From: Ciona savignyi
Taxonomy: Eukaryota; Chordata; Ascidiacea; Phlebobranchia; Cionidae
Reading direction: 5' to 3'
Length of the DNA stretch: 64,000 bases
NCBI GenBank assembly: GCA_000149265.1
Contig: CH003201.1
Location: 24,150 to 88,149, forward strand
The notes under the pieces were generated by a model. That model saw only the letters and a program-made list of their open reading frames with translations. It made no database searches and was not told the origin of the DNA. Shown here one piece after another: positions 12,001 through 24,000 of the stretch. The translations under genes and the position numbers were made by a program. The first letter of the stretch is position 1. Each line of letters begins with the position of its first letter.

Positions 12001-15000
12001 GTATAAAGAGAAAAATTAAGTTTTCCTTACCGCACCCCCTGCTGCTTGGTGTGGAGTAACAAGACTCTTTTCCGAAGTTGTTTTGTCTTGTCTTTCGTCG
12101 TTTGACGCAAACTCCTAAAAACGACACCGCTGGTGTGAGAATCCTTCAACGGGTTACAATGAACTGCTGACTTTTTATGGGAAAGTAACTTCAACGGTGT
12201 GATTAGTTCGCACGGGTGGTTCGACTTGTTTTTTCTTTGATTTTCCTGGTACAAGTTTCGAACTCGTGGGCTTTCACTATGTACAATTAGTTATGTGACC
12301 GGTCGCGCTAACCATATTTGGCCACACTTTCTCTGCACAGAAACAGTCGTATTACTGGTTTGAACATAACTCAGAAAAACCAAAAGTAGTTACACATTTT
12401 TATTAAACAATAAGAAATAGAGTTGTATACATAATGGTTATTCCAAACCAGTGTTTCGACCACATCACTAATGAAGAATGTCTTGTTTAGAATAGCGTTT
12501 AGGTTAAATTCCCAAATAAGTTATAACTTTTTCAACAACTTTGCATTACCGGGCTTAGTTTTGAACCGTAATAGGGCCGTTGCCAAGACCATTATATGTG
12601 ATTTAGTATATATAATATACATATATCGGTCGATTTGACCATTCGGCCACACGACCATACCTCATACAACGCCCATTCCTAGTAAACGACGAGACACCAC
12701 GGCTATATCACACCGAGTTCGTGGTAGAAGAAGGAGGCGATCTTCTTATCGATCTACCTCGTCTCCGCGCGGAAGATGACGATGTTCCTGAAGACCAACT
12801 CATCTTCACCATTACTTTGCCTCCACAGAACGGAAAGTTCATGAGAACGGTGAGTGGGGTTAAATATAGTGGGGTCAAAGAAAGTGGAGCCTATGGTTAA
12901 ATGGGGTCAAAGAAAGTGGAGTCCAAGGGTAAATGGTACCAAAGGTAGCGGGGTTAAGGCGTTGGTGTCAAATGTTACGTTGGGTCAACGGTAGCGGGAC
13001 CTAGGGTTAAGCTGGGACTAGGGTTTAACGGAGTTAAACGGTGGATGTTGATTTATTTTATATATTAGTTATGACAACGATATTTAGACAAGGACTAGAA
13101 CCATTTCGTTATATGCCAATGCCAGATTGAACTTGAAAATGCTATATTCTACGACTTTACAACATATCCCGTTTCACATACCAATCAGGAAAATCGGCTG
13201 TAGGGACGATCCAAAATTTTCGAACTTCAGAACGACAAAAACAAACTAAAACAAACTCTTTTAACAATCCAGAATGTCGCGGACGAACCAGTTGAGATCA
13301 GTAGCTTCAGTTTAGCGGACGTGACTTCCGCCGCTGATATAATTTACCAGCATGATGACACTGAGACTACAGACGATAAAGTCGAGATAACGGTCTCCGA
13401 CGGCGAGCACGAGGTGTCCAAGATAATTCCGATCCTCATAATACCAGTTGACGACGAAACTCCAAGGATGACGATAAATAATGGAATAGATGTGGAGCTA
13501 GATGCGACAGTCGTTATCACAAATAATGTCTTAAAGGTGAGTTAATAGTTAGGTTGCCATTTCTGAATACGCAAGTACCTTGTCACTGCTGAAGGAATGG
13601 ATTGGCGGTTTAGTGCTTTTTCGCCTTCCAGCTTAAGATGTTTTATGTATCCACGAGGTATCTAACGATTGCCCGTACGATAACGTTCTTTGCGTTTTTC
13701 CATTCACGGTGGTTCACATAAATATTTTATTTTCAAAGACACAATGTTAACCTGTAGCGGCACCACAATAAAAAGCACTGGCCTGTTTTTTATCCCTTAT
13801 ACTTTGCTTCATGTTTTTGTCGTTTATGGTTGCGTATTACGTACGAAGTCGTTTGTCTAAAGGTTAACCCGGTAAACCGCACTGAATTATCCGCGTTTGA
13901 GTGAGCTGTAATCCTCTTTATTACTGTTGCTCAGCATTTTAACAGAGCTCCCTAAAATGTCATTGGAATCCACACTAACATTTATAATAATGATGATAAT
14001 CTTGACGGGTGAAAAATACGTCAAGATTAACTTTATTCTCATTTATACGTCAGACATAAAGGCGCTGTAAACTTTACACATTTAGTGTTTTTAGGACGGA
14101 AATCTTTTCTCTGCAATTTCGGCATTTTTACCAATAGTTTTTTTATGAATCAAACTTTTTAATAACACAAATCACCTCCCAAAATTTATTAAAAACTCTC
14201 ATGCTTTAAGAGCAGTTAACGAAGTTCTAAACCTAAGAATAATGAATATTTAATGCCACGAACGCCAGGCAAGTAAAAACTTTTAGTATAAAAGTTTATA
14301 ACAAAAGTGACACCTAAACAAAAACGATGCAAAACTGCATGTAGCAGTAGCTGGTACATTATTGTTTGCCCAAAATATAATTTGTGTTTCTATATTCCTA
14401 ACCTTATGTGACTGCTTGATTTAGTTAGTTAAATGTTTGTTTCTACGATGAAAACACGCAACCTTCTATAAAGAATTGAAAACGGAAAAAGATGGCAAAG
14501 CGACGGTAGTTAAAACATGTCAACAATCAATTATTTGGTGTAGGTTAGGATACGTATAGTCAATAGTGTGTTAATTTTTCAATTCGGACGTTTTGTAGGT
14601 TAATCAAAACATTCAGGTTAACGCCAGTTAAAAATTTAGTATAAATTCATAACAAACAACGGACTGAAATTGCTATCACCTCTGAAACCATTCATGCGTG
14701 CAAACCACCGTAGTTTTTGCGGACAAAGTTAGGAGAAATCTTCAGCTCGACCAATACAAAGCATCACTTGTTTGCAGCTTTCCAGGCGTAAACAGATGCC
14801 ACGCAGCTTAGAATATGAATATTCACACATTGCCCTTTAAGCCATCCTTCCAATTTCCTTGCGCGTTTGTTTTTTATTAATTCTTTGTTTTTTAGTAACT
14901 CCTGAGTACGGCATTTCAATTTCATTCAGTGATTGTTTGCTAATAACTCTGTTTTACTGATGTCCTAATCATTCTGTTCCTTTAGTTCGGGAATTGAATT

Positions 15001-18000
15001 TACATGATTTAACAGTTAACTACAGGTTACTTAACTGGAAAATTTAGATTGGGATTGAACATGTAGATATACATATGTTTTAAAATTTTACTGATCGTTT
15101 GATTAACTACTTTCTGATTGGTTTACTATACAAATTTGGATTAGGATTGTACATAATATTGGTAATTAGTCACAAAATAACATTTAACTAAACATTCTTA
15201 CGAAATAAAATGCATTAAACCTATGTTAATGTACTTGTCTTCGGCACTAATGCAATGCGTTTGTAGTTCATTAATTACACACGTCAATCAAAAATATAAT
15301 CGACCAAATATGCGAAGAATTACATTTTCTTAATAATTTACGCCCTTGGAAGGTTTTGAGTGCATATTTAAGCCCACACGCTTGTCATTTCAATATGAGC
15401 GACGGACTCATGAATTATTAAACAACCGATCAGCCTATAGACCCGGAATAGATAGAATCGGCGGATAAAATAGTGTCATCACTTATTAACCCTTTCACCA
15501 CGACGGAACTTTTGCCGTTTTTGGCACTTTTGAATAAGGTTGCTTTGACCTTGTTTGCTGTGAATACTGTTGGACTTAGGGGAAAATAATCTATTACAAA
15601 GTTGTCCAATAGATAATTTTCTACAAATTGGTATTTTTATTTTTTTGATGACGTCGTAGAATTTGTAATGACGTCATAATAAATACTTCATATTCTAATT
15701 ACTCGTTACTGGTAGCTTGTAGAAGATAGTAATGTATTACAAAGTTGTTCAAAATGAAATTTCCTACAAAGTTACGGCGTTTATTGTTTGATGACGTCAA
15801 CTAAGCGTGATGACGTCACACATGACTGATAAATATGGCATTTCATCACCAGAATCACTGTCGGCCTCGATCATGCTGGCAGCCTGATCGGCCGTAAACT
15901 ACTGTGAAGTTGCCATATTTCTTCTGAATATCATATAATAATTGAATAACAAACAAAACAAAGACTAAAAAATGAATAAATATCAATAGTAATTAGCAAA
16001 AGTCACATAAACATATGTATACATATATTGTTGAAAGATCGAAAATGACTGGTAAAAGCGAAAACAAAGATGGCTACAGCTAGTTTTATTCTCACAGCAA
16101 CTAGTGTAACAGTTTTAACTCCCCAGAACACAAAAAAGCAATGTTTTACCTAAAAGTTAAACTAGTTACAAAAATTTTTAAGAAAAATGTTTGGAGCAAT
16201 ATTACTCAAAAATTTTAAATGTAAAGGTTATGTTTTTATGCGTTATTTCGAAAGATCTATTCAAATGCTTTCCAAAAATATAAAAACTAGAAAAATCCCC
16301 CAAAAAATGACTGAATTGTGCATTTTTTTTCGGGGACACTTCTCGGTTACAAATATGTAACCGTCGTGGTCTAAGGGTTAATAGTAGTCAAAATCCTGTA
16401 AAGAATACCGAAAATTGCTGCTTTCGCGAGATTACCGCTTCATAACCAGCCTTAAATCGGATGATGTCGGTGTCACGACTTTTGAGTACCATCTGTTAGG
16501 TTTCCGGTACAGTTTTCACACTTGGGGCAGAAAAAATGCGATCAAGTAACTGCAGAACTGCACGGAAAATGACGTTTTCTTGAAGTTATCATACTTACTA
16601 ACATTATTTGAAAGAAGCGTGTTATACAGTTACGCTTTTTCCTTTTTTCTCCAGTTTTGTTACCGTTTATAAAAACGGTTTATAATCGCGTGGCGTTCTT
16701 GGAATAAAAAACGCAACTCATCATCGTTTTTCCCGGAATCTTCGTGTATCCGATTTAGCAACAAACTGAGAGAGAGTAGTCTGACTTCTCTTGGAAATAT
16801 CACGCATATTTAATCTCGCATCACCGGTATTGAAAAGGCTTCCGTGCCTTCGATGCTTTTACACTTCAAACTGTCCGTGGATTTTGCAGATGCGTATAAA
16901 CAGCCGAATAAGGTGCTGATATTGAAACCCACATCCCGCTATATTTAGCGCCAATATATTATACCGGATGATGTGGTACCGCAGAATTAAACAGCAAGAC
17001 GCCGCGATCACTTATCTTGAAAGACGCCCCTATGACTGACAGTCGCCACAGTGTCCAGGCTTTCCTAATTACAAGTCTTTAAAATGTAATTTTCCGCGTC
17101 ATGGGCCGGTAGATCTCCTGATATCGGATGAAACTGGCCAAGACAAGTAATACCCACAACACAATAGAATTTCGTCGACTTTTATTTCGATTTGAATCGC
17201 GTGCGAGACTGGTTGTCGTTGGCATACCAGCACAATACCAGCTCACGAATCGACAGCCCGAAATTGCGTATTGAAACCGATAATGGGAAGGTATTGGGAT
17301 TCGTTGACTGTGTTTATTTAGCGCCATTCATTTTGACGTTGGACTTGCGACCGAGAAAGCGCCAATGACTGGCACCGCATTCCATCTCTCAAACCGACGC
17401 TCAATATAGCGCGCTATGATTTTTGCGGTAAAACGGCCGGTCCAGAATAGCGGCATTACGATTTAGACTTTTTTTATTTCCGTCCACAAATCCGCACCTG
17501 GACCAACAGCCAACGCACTGCGCAATATAAACTTCTAAAAATATAGGTTCGTAGTAGGCCACACTGCCTTTGAAGTTTGATTTTCAAAAATAAAAGATTG
17601 TTATCGTTAGTCCAGTTGGTGGGAAAATGTACAGATTTTTAAACGTTTAAATTATTAAGATCGCATGTACACAAGTCAAGCTACATTCGTTGCTGCCTTT
17701 TCGGCATCTTAGGTCCGGGTATTTCAGCATTACAGTATATTTGTTCAATAAAACTGTCAATTGCTTTTGGTTTTTGATTTTTTAAAATTATTTGTTTGTC
17801 TTTGCATTTTTAAGATACAAACAACACATTTGCCTATTCAGTGCATACATAATACGATGTTAAGTTACTAAAAGTTTAAACGTAATCAGCCATGTCCGAA
17901 CCTTATTCAAATAGAATTATTTAACAAACCAATCAAAGCGATTGAAATATTCCTATACGGTTTTTGAGGTATCATGGCTTCCTGTTTCTCTATGCTATCG

Positions 18001-21000
18001 TAGACCCGCCTCTACTATAATACATTCACACACAGGCAACAGACTTGGATTCGGAAGACAGCTCGTTGATGTACGTCATCACTTTCCCGCCGCAACACGG
18101 AGCGCTAAACGTAACGCGAGACGGAGAGGTAACGCAACTGGTTGCCGGATCCAACTTTACACAGGACGACATCGACAACGATAGGATATCTTATACTCAC
18201 ACCGGTACATTTACTTTTTACATAAATATTTTTCGTTTTCTAGCTTTTTTAAATTAAGTTTTAAAAAACTCTTTGCTTTTCTTTTTCAAATTATGAAAGG
18301 ATCAAAAAAATAACAGTAAATTGAATTAAACTATAGTTGGTTGAACTTCGGTTGGCAAACTGGGCATTACTTCGTAAAATTGCGTTCGCGATCATCGTTT
18401 TGGGCAGGATGATCTCGCCGAGTAGCGAGGAAGCCTGAGAATTCGGATAAAATAATGTTTATCCCCGTGGGTGTGCCAATGAAGTGTGCCATAGCATAAG
18501 ACTATTCAGTAGGGTTACCCGAGCTATTGCAGTACTGTACATTTTGAAATACTGCATCGTGTGCGCAATTTGGCTATAGGAACAGCTGTAATGAGCCTAT
18601 TTGTGTGTGCCGTAGATGTATTGTTGTTTAGGTATATTAAAAAAGAGCAATATTCAACCAATTAATCCACTGGGTTGGACTAACGTTCGCGGAGTGCCTG
18701 TGGAAAATACTGACCGGCTAGCTATTGTTTTCAATCCATCGTGCCAGAAACAGTGCGTATTCCCATCTCTTTGTGCCACTTACACGGACAGTAAACCACT
18801 CAATCTGTCCTAGCTCGCTAGTGACAGGGCGTAGCGATCCAGAGCTAATATTTACTTTTGCGTAACCGAGTGACGTGCCACGGGTCATAAGAGATCGTCG
18901 GTATTTCTGGATCTTTCCTCTCTGATGTAATGTTGTCGGAGGTGAATTCTGCACGTATTTTCAATGGAACGCGTCGTATAAATATAGTCGTGTGACAATA
19001 ACCTGGATAATTATCGTTTGGATGGGCGTACGTTGTCAAAGGGATGGCTGTATTAAGGTTTCAACAGTGGGAATCGTATCAAAACATTCCACAAATGCGT
19101 GAGAAATCCCCTAGCGATGTGAATAATACGTCCTTCGAAACGTTCACGCGGTCGAACGGTTAACGTAAATAATATCTAGTTCAAAGACCTGAATAACGTA
19201 TATGTGACCGAACGGTTAGCAACTCATGTACATATAGCGGAAATATGCCTAGCATTGGTTCAAATGGTGCTGGCATCAACGCTGGCCTAGGTTTCAAAGA
19301 GGTTTCTTTAAAATATCGACGTTAATGGTTAAGAAACCCAATGGAGGAATAAACCATAGTTGACACATTTTTACTGATGAGAGCAAGAGTCAAATACATT
19401 TTTTGCACCATAAACGTTAGATTAATGCCTGTACAGTATTTGTGCACTATGATTCGACCACACAATCGTCATGATCCTTACTTATACTGGTGCTCTGTCA
19501 CCAGTAGTTTAGTTATGTCTATTCGCAAAATATATCGTGCCAAAAATATGCTGACTGTTTTTGGTTCACCACCCTCGTTGCAGTATTAGTTTCTAAACAT
19601 GTCAAAAGCACCCATCATCGAGAATTGATGATGCTGCAGTATGATTGACGTAACTTATATTTCTGCTTGGCTAAATTACATCCACCAGAATTGCACGAAG
19701 CGTGAGCAAATTAGGGCTGGGCTTGTTGTCAAAATTCCGTGTTCGCCACCGCAGTAGTTTAAAGGTATCGGGTTATGCAGTGTGTTCTCCTAAGGTTTCC
19801 GTTGTTCAGTTGCTAAACTGCCGACAATGTTCAGTTGCTGAAACCCAGCGGTATTCGCATGGTTGTTAATCCACTTTGACGAACCAATCTCAAATGACTC
19901 TAATCTTCGACCTCAAACATGTGGGTTTCTAACAAGAACTAGGATTTTTTTAATACCCATTCGACTATAAAACATCAATATCCTTCCGTAATGTGACGTC
20001 ACGATTTTTTCAATGTGACGTAATGTGACGTCACGATTTTTTCAATGAACGTAATATAATGTCATGATTTTTTTCAATGTGACGTCACAAACGCTCCTGC
20101 GTTTTCCAACCAAAGAAATAAACATGAACCTGGTCCTATCCATAGTGCAGTATGTTAAGTTATCTGTTAGTTTGTTTAATTTTTTGTTTGTGTTGACTAT
20201 TTTCATTGTTGATCACATTTTTTCGTTCATGTTGAAATTTTACCTCAAAATGTCGACCGCGGGCACGAGAGCACGACTTCTTTAGCATGACGTGTGGCTC
20301 CGTTCTTTAATATTAGTACCAACCTGCCTATTAATATCGTCATTTTAACGCCAGGCTCTTTTCAACGCTTCGTCGAACGCCATAATCATATAGTTAATAG
20401 ATTTTGTACAAGGTTCAGATTACATGCTTTTACCAGAGGCCAGCAAACATCGCCTCAATTTTGCTTATCTCCAATCTTAACTACCGGCTAGGTCCCATTA
20501 AAGCACTCCAGTAAATGTACCAAAACAATCATTTGTCATAATGGCCTTTGCGCTCGGCAGCGGACGTAGGGTGTTTTGCGATCAATATTGAATAAGGTTT
20601 TATACTTAATAGATTCAAACGAAAGCCCTAAGCGTCTAGTTTGTAATCACGCTGTAAAAACAATACGTTAAAGATTTGTATATTTTGTGTGAAGCTATTT
20701 CGTGTACAATATTAAATATTATACTGGCCTTTATACCCGATAGGAAACATAGGAAGTTTTGCGATAAATATTGAATACGGTTTTACTATTCACTAGAAGC
20801 CCTAAGCGTCTAATTTTTAATCACACTATAAAAACAGTGGGTTGAAGATGCGTATGTTATGTGTCCCGTTTTCGTATACAATATTAAACATTATACTATC
20901 TCTGACCGTTTGAAATGACCGACCGTTTTGACCTTTGTAACCCACCCTACGATCCCTGGACAATGGTACCGGACATTTGGTTATCAATCAATCATTACTG

Positions 21001-24000
21001 TTTACGCTCAATGCAATATCATAACGACCGTAGTTTTAATTTTGATACTTAGTAGGAGGCGTTGTGCCCGCTTATTGCATTACACCCCGTGGCGTGAGTC
21101 GGGTTATGCTGCATTTGAAGTTAATTTTTATGTCGCCCAGTAATACATTCTAATATAATTGAACAATATTTCAAATGCAAAGGATGTATAGTTATTCCAA
21201 AATAAAGAAAGATTTTAACCAGACCCGATGGGTTATTAGTTCTATCGCTACCTTGGACTTTCAATCCAGTTTAATCCAGTTTTTGCACTGTTTTATTTCA
21301 ACGTGACAAAAATATCGTTCAATATCTCAGCAAGGGCCCAATTAGTATAATAATCGTGTTTATATCCCCATGTATAGAACATAAAATGGCTGTATAACTA
21401 ACGCAATCTTCAGATTATCTCCCTACAATCGGGTTACCGCAACCATATTGTGAGTTTTTGTTTAATAACGAATCCACGATGTCTCGTCTAAATCGTGTCC
21501 TAAAATGTTTTTTTGCAAGCAATCATATCTTAGCCCTAATAACCGCGCAATCCAAATTCATTAACGTTGGTCATCACGTTCTAAGTAGAATGTCAACTGC
21601 ATATTATAGCAGGTACCATAAAGCTATATGTGTTAGACATGGATTAAGAATATCCCGTCAGCTTATCTATTTTACGAGAAGCGACAACTATACGTTCCAG
21701 ATATCATCCTAGGATAATGAATACAAATTGTTTTCCTGGCATTTAACTGGCAAAAACTCCTTTAAAAATGGTTTCAATGAAACGCTCTATCTTATTGCGG
21801 CCTGTGTGTGTAAACACGTGGATTATTTGGGTTTAGAAAAGAGATACAACTCTCACTTTACCCAGTTTGAATTAGACCATAAAGGTCAATTTATGAACCG
21901 AACAAATAAACATTTTTTTCACACGGCTATGAGTTACTTTTTGTTTCGCGGCTTGCGCGATTCAGTGTATTTATTACCTTTCGAGGCCCACACGCGTTTC
22001 GTTGCTTACTCGGTAAACAATCGATTAATTATCGCGTCACAGTAGCGATAGAATTCATCGCTTTCAAACCACACGACACTGGAGTTTCGAAGATCTTTTT
22101 ACGTTGACTTTCGCTGCGGCTATTTATAAATCAGTTGTTCACCGGTAAAATAAAAAAAGACAATGACAAGGCTTCCGCCGTGGTTACTTTATCGAACACA
22201 ACCGGAATTTGGGCGATAAAGTTACAGGTACAATATGACAATTGGTGAGACTGCCTTTTAATTGAATATCGAAATGCGTAACACAAAAGTTGAAAGTGCA
22301 AAATACGCCGGCGGCGCTTATTCAAAAACCCACAAAAACCGCTTCAGTTTCGAAATGGAAATTTCAAAGTACTCGTACGCTGCTGAAATAGGTTGAAACG
22401 AGTTTGTGGCGTAAAAACGGACCTAAATGATCTGCCCTGGAATCAATTTTGTGAAATATTGGGAACAAAATATGTAAGCGTTTACGCTACTTATACATTC
22501 TACATTTCTGCCTTTACAACTCCATTTTTTTTGCATTTTTAATTCACGTCATGAACTAAATAAATGACGTCACCATTTTTTCCAGGACACGAAGGAGTTC
22601 GTGACCTCATCAAATTCGACGTCACAGATGGGTTCAACCCACTGATTGATCGTTATTTCTACGTCAACGTGGCGTTCATGGATATGCTGTTTCCTGACGT
22701 CATCAACAAAGGTGTGACGTTGAAAGAGGGGGGACGCGTCACTCTCACGACTGGTAAGAGAACACGAAACAAAAATATAAAATATTAAAAAATATAAACG
22801 AAATTGCGGAAATAAACGGAATTGCGGAAATAAACGGAATTGCGGAAATAAACGGAATTGCGGAAATAAAAAAAAAACAACGGAAAGGCCTAAATTATTC
22901 AAAGATGTTTAGAAATTACTTTATATATATTCTACCGCAGCAATCCCACCCGGTAAAGTTAGAAGTGAAATTTAAACCCCCTTGTATTTTTTTTAAATTA
23001 TTTTAATTTTACCCTTTTTCTTGACGTGCTATAACCACTGTCGTATTGTCGTTTTTTGCTTTTTCTTTTGTTATATTTTAAGCATGTGTCCCATTAATTA
23101 TTTTTGAAGAAACCGAAAACAAAATATAGAAAATCATCTTGAATCTTCTTTTTTTAATTTTTTAATATTTAAGTTTCAAACCGATGGTGGGATCGTAACT
23201 AGGACCGTTTTTTATAGGAGTAGGTATAATATATTGGCCGCGTTAACCATTCTGCCACACGACCGTACATGAATATTCCTTTTAGATATTCTGAGTACGG
23301 CTGATCTGAACAGCGCCGATGAAAACTTGGAGTTTATCATCGCCCAGGCACCTTCTCGTGGACACCTGGAGTCAACAGATCGTCCTGGAGTTCCGATAAC
23401 AACCTTCACTCAACTCGACATTGCAGGTGAGAAGAAACGCACATCGATATCTTATAATTCACTTTCAATAGACACCGTATCGTATAATACGCATCGAAAT
23501 TTCATACTTTACTTTCAATAGATATCTTATCGTATACTTTACATCGAAATCTTATATTTCACTTTTCATAGAGATCTTACCGTATGATATACATCGACAT
23601 CCCATATATTGCAGACTTTCTATAGACATTTTATCGTATACTATACCTTGATATCTTATATTTTACTTTCTATATACATGGTATATATAAATCTTATTAT
23701 ATGCGTAAAATGAGGTAAACTTGGAAATCCCATATTAGAGAAGAAACGCACTTACCATGCTACTATTCTCATGTAAATTTGTGGTAAAAATCCCACTAAC
23801 TAATTACTTTGGTAAAGTGTGGCACACACAGTGTTTCATGGTGGTATGGTGTAGGGATTAGGGAACACCACCGCAAAGCTATATTGTCCTGACATCGCTC
23901 AGCAGTGTGCCGTAATCTCTATCGGCCACAAGTCCCCACCGCTTATACAGAAGAATCATTCCCTTTGTTAGTTCCACGCTATCCCATGAATCAATGTCAC

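Larger units (their letters stand above)
10305..12682. other. Intron 8
   Basis: Contains three SINE family A copies in minus orientation (10587-10704, 12246-12331, 12544-12661), and a poly-C/poly-A tract at 11876-11905 followed by degenerate aaatcgttt/aaatcgctt units to about 12010. The minus-strand frame at 12027-12254 has no recognisable similarity. No gene seen. Confidence 0.6.
13537..18035. other. Intron 10
   Basis: A 4.5 kb intron. It contains an 11-bp perfect inverted repeat at 13997-14029, the piggyBac-like MITE (15490-16377), and a minus-strand match to the Ciona spliced leader at 17902-17917. The minus-strand frame at 17079-17327 is not recognisable. No gene seen. Confidence 0.6.
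18205..22585. other. Intron 11
   Basis: Contains a SINE family B fragment (about 18445-18560, minus), a short tandem array carrying TGACGTCA (19990-20093), a tandem duplication of about 175 bases (20556-20905), and an open frame interrupted once by TAG (21458-22045). Several other short open frames have no recognisable similarity. No confirmed gene. Confidence 0.55.
22754..23285. other. Intron 12: 18-bp tandem repeat and a SINE
   Basis: An 18-bp unit (ggaattgcggaaataaac) is repeated four times at 22800-22871, beginning 46 bases after the donor. A SINE family A copy in minus orientation lies at 23168-23269, ending 16 bases before exon 13. The minus-strand frame with repeated FPQFRL at 22570-22902 is a by-product of the tandem repeat. 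Confidence 0.8.

Noticed and set aside
22570..22902. Minus-strand protein with repeated FPQFRL
   Set aside because: It overlaps exon 12 and reflects the 18-bp tandem repeat read on the wrong strand.
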